DNA of 5,514 nt, from NCBI GenBank assembly GCA_937942115.1, contig CALDFY010000138.1, positions 1 to 5,514 of the forward strand, given 5' to 3'. The position numbers and the translations under genes were made by a program. Shown piece by piece: positions 1-5,345 of the stretch. How positions within the stretch are numbered: position 1 is the first letter of the stretch; the number at the start of each line of letters is the position of its first letter. Source of the DNA: an uncultured Anaerolineae bacterium (GTDB lineage: Bacteria > Chloroflexota > Anaerolineae > B4-G1 > DUEL01). The notes beneath the pieces were generated by a model. That model ran no database searches. It was not told where the DNA came from and saw nothing but the letters and a program-made list of their open reading frames with translations.

Positions 1-7
1 TCTCAGG

Positions 8-27
8 AGGTCGGCGAAGGCCGACCT
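8..27. repeat. Perfect 8-bp hairpin with GAAG loop
   Basis: AGGTCGGC pairs with GCCGACCT around a GAAG loop. A second small hairpin with a very similar core, GGCC-GAA-GGCC, lies at 53-63, so the GGC(C)GAAGGCC motif occurs twice within 60 bases. No U-run follows on either strand, so a classical terminator is unlikely. A palindromic dispersed repeat or the edge of a structured RNA fits equally well. Confidence 0.6.
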
Positions 28-136
28 TGTTGCGAACGAAGTGAAGGGACCCGGCCGAAGGCCCAAAGAGGCTGGCTTCAGTCAGCGCCCGAGGCGGCGA
101 CCCAACTGGCGCAGCCCCTTAAGTTAACGCATATGG

Positions 137-159
137 GGGGCCAGGGGGAGGGGTGAGGC
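137..159 (-). repeat. Diverged inverted copy of the C-rich intergenic repeat
   Basis: Read on the minus strand, this segment matches the first 22 bases of the repeat at 5427-5459 and 5482-5514 (GCCTCACCC...CGGCCCC), with one extra base at position 143. It lies in the opposite orientation to the two copies at the right end of the window. The rest of the repeat, including its hairpin half, is absent here, so this looks like a remnant. Confidence 0.7.
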
Positions 160-364
160 CCATCACCCGGCAGGCAATAAAACAGACACCTGGAATTTTA
201 ATGCCGTCCAAAAGTGTCCCGATTTCATTCGGAAAATGAACCATCCCGGCGCTTCCTGCCCGGGTCCCGTTGGGATAACCGCACAGGTAGAAATTTTTCA
301 GCCGTCTGAACGTGCGTAACGGCCGGTCGTTTCGCAATCTCTGGCTTTGCCATCGCGCTTTCCC

Positions 365-748
365 CTAATCGCTCTCCGTCCTACGCAGTAGGAGAGTGCG
401 CGGGTGGCGCCGTTCCATCCAGATGATGGTCAGCCATGAGAGAGCAATACCGATGACGGAGAGAATAAAAAAGGGCCAGTTCCAGCTATCTGACGCGCGC
501 AGGTGAGGGAGGATCATCATCAGTCGCATGACCACGTTGAGGCCCTGGACAAAGACCAGGGAGACCCGTCCGGCGATGGGAGTAAGGACGCCGGAGTTCA
601 TCCCGGCCAGAGCCAGCAGCAAAAGGATAAGCAACGTCGGGGGCAGAACGGCGGCCTGAGGGGCCTCCTGAAAGAAATCGGGCGGGTAGAGAATGACCGC
701 GATGACCTGGAGAACGAGAAGTCCGATCATGGAAAGGCGACCTTTCAT
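365..748 (-). CDS. Small four-helix integral membrane protein, function unknown
   Basis: I do not recognise the family. The 127-residue product shows four hydrophobic segments at about residues 7-22, 33-55, 62-80 and 91-111, with short linkers and a basic C-terminal tail (ERRHPR, LLLRR) expected in the cytoplasm by the positive-inside rule. There is no signal-peptide cleavage site, catalytic motif or metal-binding motif. The ATG at 748 is supported by an AGGAGGG ribosome site 7 bases upstream and by a near-consensus promoter ending about 22 bases upstream of the start. It is transcribed alone, divergently from the aminopeptidase gene. Its composition is somewhat less GC-rich than its neighbours, as is usual for membrane proteins. 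The strong promoter, ribosome site and clean topology make it a real gene; its role (perhaps a structural or accessory membrane protein) cannot be read from the sequence. Confidence 0.8.
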   Translation of the reverse strand: MKGRLSMIGLLVLQVIAVILYPPDFFQEAPQAAVLPPTLLILLLLALAGMNSGVLTPIAGRVSLVFVQGLNVVMRLMMILPHLRASDSWNWPFFILSVIGIALSWLTIIWMERRHPRTLLLRRTESD

Positions 749-755
749 TATGCAT

Positions 756-762
756 CCCTCCT
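756..762 (-). promoter_or_regulatory. Ribosome binding site of the four-helix membrane protein
   Basis: AGGAGGG on the minus strand lies 7 bases before the ATG at 748. It decides the start against an out-of-frame ATG seven bases further upstream. Confidence 0.8.
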
Positions 763-777
763 GTTGAGTTAAGAAAC

Positions 778-806
778 ATTATACCTATAAAGGGGCGTAA
801 AGTCAA
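778..806 (-). promoter_or_regulatory. Sigma-70-type promoter for the membrane protein gene
   Basis: The minus strand has TTGACT (806-801), a 17-base spacer and a perfect TATAAT (783-778). That is 11 of 12 consensus bases with ideal spacing. The predicted transcript start is near 771, giving a leader of about 22 bases that contains the AGGAGGG site. It does not overlap the divergent plus-strand promoter, but the two -35 boxes are only about 23 bases apart, so a shared regulator or local supercoiling could couple them. Confidence 0.85.
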
Positions 807-829
807 ACGAGGTACGGTCTTCCTGCTCC

Positions 830-857
830 TTGTCCTCTGGGTCAAAAAAGGTATAAT
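830..857 (+). promoter_or_regulatory. Sigma-70-type promoter for the aminopeptidase-udk-epimerase operon
   Basis: TTGTCC (830-835) is followed by a 16-base spacer containing an A-run and by a perfect TATAAT (852-857). Four of six -35 bases match consensus. The predicted start is near 864, leaving a leader of about 24 bases with the GAGAGGAG ribosome site (877-884) just before the ATG at 888. The -10 context AGGTATAAT is identical to that of the divergent promoter. Confidence 0.75.
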
Positions 858-887
858 AGACGCAGGTCATACGACAGAGAGGAGCCT

Positions 888-2084
888 ATGGAGACCTTCG
901 CCATCGTTCGGGAGAAACTGGATCAGGCCGTAGACGTCCTGCGGGAAAAGGGGCTGGACCTCTGGATGACATTTGTCCGGGAGACCAGCCAGGTCCGGGA
1001 CCCCTGCCTGGACCTCATCCTGGGGCTGGACCTGACCTGGCAGTCGGCGCTGATGATCAGCCGGACCGGGGAACGCATCGCGATTGTGGGCCGGTACGAC
1101 GCCGATAACGTCCGCGCCATCGGCGGCTACACGACGGTCATCGGGTACGACCAGTCCATCCGCGAGCCCCTCCTGGAGCAGGTCACGCGCCTGAACCCCC
1201 GCTGGATCGGGCTGAACTTCTCCGAAAGTGACCCGGCGGCGGACGGGCTGACCCATGGGATGTTCCGCGTCATTGCGGGCATCCTGGGCGGGACGGAGTA
1301 TGCGGCCCGACTGACCTCGGCGGAGGAGGTCATCGCGGCCCTGCGGGGGCGCAAGACCGCCAGCGAGATTGACTATATCCGCGCCGCCATCGGGGCCACC
1401 GAGGGCATCCTGCGGGAGGTGGAAGCCCTGGTACAGCCCGGGATGACGGAGCGGGAGATCGCCGCCTTCATCCACGAGACGACCCGCAAGCGGGGCCTGA
1501 CGCCGGCCTGGGAGCCCGACTACTGCCCCATCGTCTGCGCCGGACCGGAGGGGACCTTCGGCCACCGGATGCCGGGGGACTATCAGACTCAGCCCGGCGC
1601 GCTGCTCCAGATAGACTTCGGAGTCCGCCGGGAGGGCTTCGTCTCCGACCTGCAGCGGGTGATGTATTTCTGCCGGCCGGGGGAGGAGTCGCCGCCGGAG
1701 GAGGTGTTGCGGGCATGGCGGGCCGCTCGGGCGGCGCTGGAGGCCGGCCGGGCGGCCCTCCGCCCCGGCGCCCGGGGCTGGGAGGTGGATGCCGTCGCCC
1801 GCCAAACCCTGGTGGAGGCTGGCTACGCCGAGTATCTCCACGCCTTCGGCCACCACATCGGCCGCACCGTCCACGACGGCGCCACCGTCCTGGGTCCGAA
1901 GTGGGAGCGATACGGCAAGAGCATTGAGGGGGTCATTGAGGCCGGCAACGTCTTCGCCATTGAACTGGGGGTCTGGGTCCCCGGCTACGGCTATATCGGC
2001 TGTGAGGAGGACGTGCTGGTCACCCCGGAGGGGGCCGAGTACCTGAGCGAACCGCAGGAAGAAATCTGGTGCATCCATAAGTGA
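888..2084 (+). CDS. M24-family metallopeptidase (Xaa-Pro aminopeptidase-like)
   Basis: Predicted cytoplasmic dimetal aminopeptidase of the pita-bread fold, expected to remove an N-terminal residue preceding proline or to cut an X-Pro dipeptide. The 398-residue protein has a creatinase-type N-terminal domain (about 1-150) and a full M24 catalytic domain (about 158-385). The five expected metal ligands are visible: Asp243 (QIDFG), Asp254 (SDLQR), His322 (GHHIG), Glu359 (AIELG) and Glu373 (CEEDVLVT). His226 (TFGH) and His329 (TVHDG) occupy the usual substrate-handling positions. There is no signal peptide. The ATG at 888 follows a GAGAGGAG ribosome site and a good promoter. It is first in a likely operon with uridine kinase and an epimerase, although a strong hairpin follows its stop. 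Family membership is clear; prolidase, Xaa-Pro aminopeptidase and another creatinase-fold hydrolase cannot be told apart from sequence alone. A long open antisense frame is a GC-bias shadow. Confidence 0.93.
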   Translation: METFAIVREKLDQAVDVLREKGLDLWMTFVRETSQVRDPCLDLILGLDLTWQSALMISRTGERIAIVGRYDADNVRAIGGYTTVIGYDQSIREPLLEQVTRLNPRWIGLNFSESDPAADGLTHGMFRVIAGILGGTEYAARLTSAEEVIAALRGRKTASEIDYIRAAIGATEGILREVEALVQPGMTEREIAAFIHETTRKRGLTPAWEPDYCPIVCAGPEGTFGHRMPGDYQTQPGALLQIDFGVRREGFVSDLQRVMYFCRPGEESPPEEVLRAWRAARAALEAGRAALRPGARGWEVDAVARQTLVEAGYAEYLHAFGHHIGRTVHDGATVLGPKWERYGKSIEGVIEAGNVFAIELGVWVPGYGYIGCEEDVLVTPEGAEYLSEPQEEIWCIHK

Positions 2085-2088
2085 GGCG

Positions 2089-2126
2089 TATTTGCGGCGG
2101 CGGTGGAATCACCGCCGCCGCAAATA
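2089..2126 (+). terminator. Perfect 17-bp intergenic hairpin between aminopeptidase and udk
   Basis: TATTTGCGGCGGCGGTG (2089-2105) pairs without mismatch with 2110-2126 around a four-base GAAT loop. It begins 4 bases after the aminopeptidase stop. The sequence after it (TTCTCATCC) is only weakly U-rich, so it is not a textbook intrinsic terminator. It could be a partial terminator, a 3' stabiliser, an RNase-processing site or a palindromic repeat. The udk ribosome site starts 11 bases downstream and remains outside the stem, so the hairpin does not hide it. Confidence 0.55.
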
Positions 2127-2137
2127 TTCTCATCCGC

Positions 2138-2144
2138 AGGGAGG
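2138..2144 (+). promoter_or_regulatory. Ribosome binding site that fixes the udk GTG start
   Basis: AGGGAGG lies 5 bases before GTG at 2150. The reading frame is open back to 2081, but that upstream part is mostly the hairpin arms, has no ribosome site near it and encodes no family-like residues. The GTG start is therefore strongly preferred. Confidence 0.8.
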
Positions 2145-2149
2145 TCGGC

Positions 2150-2806
2150 GTGGGTAAGAGGCCCGTCATCATCGGCGTCGCCGGAGGGACCGGCTCCGGC
2201 AAGACGACAGTGGCCATGAAGATTCTGGAACGGGTGGGGACCGAACATGTCGCCTACATCCCCCACGATGCGTACTACCGGGACCTGAGCCATCTCCCCC
2301 TGGAGGAGCGGACCCGCATCAATTTTGACCACCCCGATTCGCTGGAGACGGAACTCCTGGTCCAGCACCTCCGGCAACTGAAGGCCGGACAGGCGGTAGA
2401 AATCCCCGTTTACGACTTCACCACTCATACCCGGACCGCGCAGACCCGACGGGTCGGCCCGGCGCCGGTCATCCTGGTAGAGGGCATCCTGGTCTTCGCA
2501 GAGCCGGCGCTGCGGGAACTGTTTGACGTCAAACTCTATGTGGATACCGACGCCGACATCCGCCTCATCCGCCGCCTTCAGCGGGACGTCCGGGAGCGGG
2601 GCCGTTCGGTGGAATCGGTCATCCAGCAGTACCTGACCACCGTCCGCCCGATGCACCTGGAATTCGTGGAGCCCAGCAAGCGGTACGCCGACGTCATCAT
2701 CCCGGAGGGGGGACACAACGAGGTGGCGATTGAAATGGTCGCCGCCCGCATCCGGGGGCTGCTGGAACAGCGGGCAGAGGAGGCGGACGATGGGGAATCT
2801 GCCTGA
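2150..2806 (+). CDS. udk: Uridine kinase (uridine/cytidine kinase)
   Basis: Phosphorylates uridine and cytidine with ATP or GTP to UMP and CMP (EC 2.7.1.48) in cytoplasmic pyrimidine salvage. The 218-residue product matches the usual bacterial length of 200-220. Motifs in order: P-loop GGTGSGKTT (12-20), the substrate-binding region with DAYYRDL (40-46) and the NFDHPDS segment (58-64), PVYDFTTHTR (86-95), the VILVEGIL strand with Glu111 (107-114), the lid region RLIRRLQRDVRERGR (138-152), and the C-terminal FVEPSKRYADVIIPEGG (172-188), which is typical of the family. The GTG start is chosen for its AGGGAGG site. The gene follows the aminopeptidase after 65 bases containing a strong hairpin, and its 3' end overlaps the epimerase by 17 bases, implying co-expression with it. 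The Glu/Asp-rich C-terminal tail (EEADDGESA) is encoded by the sequence that also carries the next gene's ribosome site and start. Confidence 0.95.
   Translation: MGKRPVIIGVAGGTGSGKTTVAMKILERVGTEHVAYIPHDAYYRDLSHLPLEERTRINFDHPDSLETELLVQHLRQLKAGQAVEIPVYDFTTHTRTAQTRRVGPAPVILVEGILVFAEPALRELFDVKLYVDTDADIRLIRRLQRDVRERGRSVESVIQQYLTTVRPMHLEFVEPSKRYADVIIPEGGHNEVAIEMVAARIRGLLEQRAEEADDGESA
2776..2783 (+). promoter_or_regulatory. Ribosome binding site of the epimerase inside udk
   Basis: AGAGGAGG lies 6 bases before ATG 2790, within the last codons of udk. It decides the epimerase start against the open frame extending back to 2730, which begins with TTG and would encode residues unlike the Rossmann N-terminus. 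The placement suggests translational coupling with udk. Confidence 0.8.
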
Positions 2807-3830
2807 GTCCGGCCCCGTTCTGGTGACCGGCGCCACGGGCTTTGTGGGCCGCAACCTCTGCCCCTACCTGGCCGAAAAGGGGCATCGGGTCCGGGCGCTG
2901 GTCCGCCGAACCTCCGACCACGGTTTTCTGGACGCGCTGGGGGTGGAGAAGGCCTGGGGGGACCTGCGCGACCCGGCGTCGGTCGTGGCGGCGGCGGAGG
3001 GGTGTCGCGCCGTCATCCACGCCGGGGCCGTCTTCCGCTTCTGGGGACGGCGGGAGGAGTTCTGGGCTGTGAACGTCCAGGGGACCCGAAACGTGCTGGA
3101 GGCCGCCCGGCGGGCCGGGGTGGGCCGGTTCGTCCATATCTCCACCATCGCCGTTGTCGGGAAGCCTCCGGCGGAAGGACTCATCACCGAAGAGACCCCC
3201 TGCTATCCCCAGGATGCTTACCAGGAGAGCAAACTGGAGGCGGAGCGAGAGGTTCTCGCCTTGGGGCGGGAATCCGGCCTTCCCGTCATCGTCCTGCGCC
3301 CCGGGGCGATCTACGGCCCCTGGAGCCACTATGCTTTCAACCGCCTGTTTATAGAAGACCCGCTGCGCGGGCTGGCCTTCCGGGTCCACGGCGGGCGCCA
3401 CATCACCTTTCCGGTCTTCGTGGGGGATGTGGCGTGGGCGGCGGAGGCGGCGCTCACGCGCGGCCGTCCGGGCGAGGTCTACAACATCTGTGGGCCGTCC
3501 GTGAGCCACCGGGAGGTGGGGGAAGTGCTGGAGCGGCTGGTCGGTCGCCGGATCCGCTGGATTCCGGCCCCGGCCTGGGGCATGGTCGCGCTGGCGCGGG
3601 TGTGGACTGCGATTTCTTACCGGACCGGACGGGAGCCACACTACCCTATCGGTCTCTACCCGTATGTTTTTTACGACTGGCGGGTGAGTGCGGAGAAGGC
3701 GCGGCGGGAATTGGGCTACGAGCCGACGCCGCTGGAGGCGGGATTACGGGAGACGCTGGAGTGGTACAGGGGGCAGGGTTCCTCATCCTTCCCCCGGCCC
3801 TTCCCGCCGCAGGCGGCGGGGGTGGGATGA
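2790..3830 (+). CDS. Extended SDR / NAD-dependent epimerase-dehydratase family protein
   Basis: NAD(P)-dependent oxidoreductase or epimerase of the extended short-chain dehydrogenase class, 346 residues, cytoplasmic. Visible motifs: the dinucleotide-binding TGATGFVG (13-20), GDLRD (57-61), HAGAVF (77-82), NVQGTRNVLEAA (95-106), the active-site Ser118 (HIST), and catalytic Tyr144 and Lys148 in YQESK. LRPGAIYGP follows, lining the substrate site. The pattern (LVRRTSD, HAGAVFRFW, NVQGTRNVLEA) most resembles the HpnA/dihydroflavonol-4-reductase-like branch often annotated as nucleoside-diphosphate-sugar epimerase. The substrate cannot be assigned. The ATG overlaps the udk stop by 17 bases and has its own ribosome site. 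The last ~18 residues after EWYRG are a Ser/Pro/Gly-rich tail encoded by a GC palindrome, which looks like a secondarily acquired end. A role in sugar-nucleotide or lipid-linked metabolism is a guess. Confidence 0.9.
   Translation: MGNLPESGPVLVTGATGFVGRNLCPYLAEKGHRVRALVRRTSDHGFLDALGVEKAWGDLRDPASVVAAAEGCRAVIHAGAVFRFWGRREEFWAVNVQGTRNVLEAARRAGVGRFVHISTIAVVGKPPAEGLITEETPCYPQDAYQESKLEAEREVLALGRESGLPVIVLRPGAIYGPWSHYAFNRLFIEDPLRGLAFRVHGGRHITFPVFVGDVAWAAEAALTRGRPGEVYNICGPSVSHREVGEVLERLVGRRIRWIPAPAWGMVALARVWTAISYRTGREPHYPIGLYPYVFYDWRVSAEKARRELGYEPTPLEAGLRETLEWYRGQGSSSFPRPFPPQAAGVG
3803..3820. repeat. GC-only palindrome at the end of the epimerase gene
   Basis: CCCGCCG (3803-3809) pairs with CGGCGGG (3814-3820) around a four-base loop, CAGG. 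The hairpin lies inside the last codons of the epimerase, 8 bases before its stop and 25 bases from the stop of the converging GTPase gene. No U-run follows on either strand. It might help both convergent transcripts end, but it may equally be a palindromic repeat that displaced the original stop codon. Confidence 0.45.
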
Positions 3831-3844
3831 GGTTGCCGCCCGCA

Positions 3845-4351
3845 TTATTCCAGCAACCCGGCCAGTTGGGCCAGGACAGCGTGGGTGCTGGCCTTCTGGC
3901 GGGGGTCACAGGGGACGACCCGCTGGGAGGCCACGCCCAGCAATTGGGCGATCTCCTGCGGGGACATCGGGCGGTGCCCGTCCTGCTTGGTCGCCACCAC
4001 CAGATAGGGAGTCCGCCGACGGGCCAGGCGCCGCAGGAGTTGGCGGGCCAGCGTCAGGGTGGAGCGGTCGGTGCTATCCACCAGGACCAGCAGGGCGTCC
4101 ACATCCCGGGCCAGGATGTCCCACATAAAGTCAAAGCGCGGCTGGCCGGGGGTGCCGTAGAGGTGGAATAGACGGTCCCCCACCGTCGTCTGCCCGTAAT
4201 CCATCGCCACCGTGGTGGTCGCTTTGACCTGAGAGAGGTCATCCGTAATCGGTTTTTCCGTGCTGACGACTGCAATGTCGGAGGCCGTCCGGATAAATGC
4301 GCTTTTCCCCGTGTTGAATGCTCCGGTGATCACCACTTTGCAGGACTTCAT
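3845..4351 (-). CDS. Small Ras/Arf-like GTPase, CvnD/COG2229 type
   Basis: Predicted cytosolic or membrane-associated GTP-binding switch protein, 168 residues, essentially a bare G domain. G1/P-loop is GAFNTGKS (10-17). A Thr cluster at 45-47 (KATTTVAMDYG) is the switch-I/G2 region. G3 is YGTPGQPRF (65-73), where the usual DxxG aspartate is replaced, as is typical of the COG2229 group found in Streptomyces conservons. G4 is TKQD (121-124), with Thr in place of Asn. VPCDPR (146-151) is the G5-like segment. FMWDIL (75-80) after switch II is also characteristic. The start overlaps the regulator stop by 4 bases (ATGA), and a GGAGGA site lies 8 bases upstream, implying translational coupling. In known systems such GTPases work with Roadblock/LC7 proteins and sensor kinases; none is encoded here. 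No lipidation motif or membrane helix is visible. Confidence 0.9.
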   Translation of the reverse strand: MKSCKVVITGAFNTGKSAFIRTASDIAVVSTEKPITDDLSQVKATTTVAMDYGQTTVGDRLFHLYGTPGQPRFDFMWDILARDVDALLVLVDSTDRSTLTLARQLLRRLARRRTPYLVVATKQDGHRPMSPQEIAQLLGVASQRVVPCDPRQKASTHAVLAQLAGLLE

Positions 4352-5082
4352 TGGGCTTTTTCCTCCGCATCCTTCCGGAAATCCACGAAGCGATACCCCA
4401 CGCCGCGCTCGGTGAGGATGTAGCGCGGGTTGGAAGGGTCCGGCTCAATCTTCTGCCGGAGATACGTGATGTAGAGCCGCACGTAGTGGGTCTCATCCCG
4501 GTATTCGGGCCCCCAGACCTTGACCAGCAACGTCTCCTGGGGGACCACCCATCCGGCGTTCTCAATCAACACGCTCAGCAGACGGAACTCGGTGGGGCGA
4601 AGTTTGACCCGTTTTCCCCCCACGATGGCCTCTTGCAGGTTGTAATCCACACTGAGGTAATCGTCAATTTTCAGGATGGCGGATTCCGGAGGGGCCATCG
4701 GTCGGGCTCGCCGGAGGACTGCCTGGATGCGGCTGACCAGTTCCCGCACGCTGAAGGGTTTGGTGACGTAGTCGTCGGCCCCCAGCCGCAACCCCCGGAC
4801 GATGTCATCCTCATCGGAGCGGACGGTCAGCATAATGGCCGGTACATTGGAGAACTCGCGCAGGAGACGGAGGGTCTCAAAGCCGTCTATATCCGGCATC
4901 ATCACGTCCAGCAGGACCAGGTCCGGATGGGCCGAGCGGACCCGCTGGAGCGCTTCCAGGCCGGAGGTCGCCGTGATGACGCGGAATCCTTCCAGTTCCA
5001 GGTTCATTCGCAGGAAGCGGAGGATTTTTTCCTCGTCATCTACCGCGAGGATCAGGGGGCCGGAAGACTTCTTGCCACTCAT
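4348..5082 (-). CDS. OmpR-family response regulator, KdpE-like
   Basis: Two-component transcription factor, 244 residues from ATG. Receiver domain about 9-125: acidic pair Asp15/Asp16, phosphoacceptor Asp59 (LLDVMMPDIDG), switch Thr86 and Lys108 (YVTKPF) are all present, so phosphorylation looks intact. Winged-helix output domain about 137-235: LRPTEFRLLSVL, the recognition-helix stretch THYVRLYITYLRQKIE, and the wing RYILTERGVGYRF, which is closest to KdpE-type regulators. The preceding in-frame codon is TTG (5085), directly after the upstream stop at 5086; ATG 5082 is preferred, leaving a 3-base gap. No strong ribosome site precedes it (only GAGA), so re-initiation after the upstream 80-residue gene is likely. 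No histidine kinase lies within the window, so its partner is unknown. It is probably co-transcribed with the GTPase. Targets may include its own operon. Confidence 0.95.
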   Translation of the reverse strand: MSGKKSSGPLILAVDDEEKILRFLRMNLELEGFRVITATSGLEALQRVRSAHPDLVLLDVMMPDIDGFETLRLLREFSNVPAIMLTVRSDEDDIVRGLRLGADDYVTKPFSVRELVSRIQAVLRRARPMAPPESAILKIDDYLSVDYNLQEAIVGGKRVKLRPTEFRLLSVLIENAGWVVPQETLLVKVWGPEYRDETHYVRLYITYLRQKIEPDPSNPRYILTERGVGYRFVDFRKDAEEKAQ

Positions 5083-5085
5083 CAA

Positions 5086-5328
5086 CTATTCTCGCACAAA
5101 AGTCACTACTTTTTCTTCCTCACCGGTGGGCAGAATCTCCACGCAGTGGATCCGGTGCCAGGGAAGGATCAGGGAGCGCACTTCGGGGAGCAGATAATTC
5201 ACCTCCCGGCCGTCCCGTCGGCGGGGGTTCTCGCAGACCAGGAACTGGTCGGTGGGTTCCGGAACGCGATCAATCTCGGCCACAATGGGGTCTTCGTTCA
5301 TCATATGAATCAGGACCGTCATCGGCAT
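5086..5328 (-). CDS. Uncharacterised 80-residue protein, first gene of the regulator-GTPase operon
   Basis: I do not recognise the family. The 80 residues are dense in alternating hydrophobic and polar strands, compatible with a small all-beta barrel (SH3/Sm-like); this is an inference. Notable segments are NEDPIVAEID (11-20), ENPRRRDGREV (33-43), the aromatic-basic ILPWHRIHCVEIL (54-66) and the C-terminal VVTFVRE. There is no signal peptide, membrane helix or Cys metal-binding motif. The ATG at 5328 has GGAGG 6 bases upstream; a second in-frame ATG lies at 5322. The stop is 3 bases before the response-regulator ATG. High charge content and codon use like its neighbours, together with the tight spacing, argue that it is real. 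Possible roles are an adaptor for the regulator or GTPase, or a nucleic-acid-binding protein; neither is shown by sequence. Confidence 0.75.
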   Translation of the reverse strand: MPMTVLIHMMNEDPIVAEIDRVPEPTDQFLVCENPRRRDGREVNYLLPEVRSLILPWHRIHCVEILPTGEEEKVVTFVRE

Positions 5329-5334
5329 CGGAGG

Positions 5335-5339
5335 CCTCC
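5335..5339 (-). promoter_or_regulatory. Ribosome binding site of the 80-residue protein gene
   Basis: GGAGG on the minus strand lies 6 bases before ATG 5328. It is half of a 10-base perfect palindrome, GGAGGCCTCC (5330-5339). Confidence 0.7.
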
Positions 5340-5345
5340 ATATGA

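Larger units (their letters stand above)
1..364. other. Intergenic region without a convincing gene
   Basis: I see no supported gene in this stretch. Its first ~120 bases are rich in short GC hairpins. Bases 137-159 are a diverged copy of the C-rich repeat at the right end of the window. Bases about 161-310 are visibly more AT-rich than the flanking genes. A 72-codon minus-strand frame (337-119) exists, but it starts at TTG with no good ribosome site and ends inside the G-rich repeat, so I do not call it. No tRNA T-loop, clear terminator or strong promoter was recognised. It may simply be a pile-up of dispersed intergenic repeats downstream of the small membrane-protein gene. Confidence 0.6.

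Noticed and set aside
20..65. T-box or tRNA-like element suggested by short pairing and a GGGACCC stretch
   Set aside because: The conserved T-box antiterminator sequence and a tRNA T-loop are both absent, and no aminoacyl-tRNA synthetase or amino-acid gene follows.
297..310. TTCAG-CCGT-CTGAA hairpin as terminator for the membrane protein gene
   Set aside because: The stem is only 5 bp, and on the minus strand it is followed by AAATTT rather than a U-run.
119..337. 72-codon minus-strand frame in the left intergenic region
   Set aside because: It begins with TTG, has no good ribosome site, and its C-terminus is translated from the G-rich repeat; residues show no domain pattern.
867..2078. 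Long antisense open frame opposite the aminopeptidase gene
   Set aside because: It is a GC-bias shadow: Gly/Pro/Arg/Asp-rich translation, no domain, while the plus strand has a complete M24 active site.
3002..4171. 389-codon plus-strand frame spanning the epimerase end and the GTPase gene
   Set aside because: It runs out of frame through one real gene and antisense through another, with low-complexity Gly/Arg/Pro composition.
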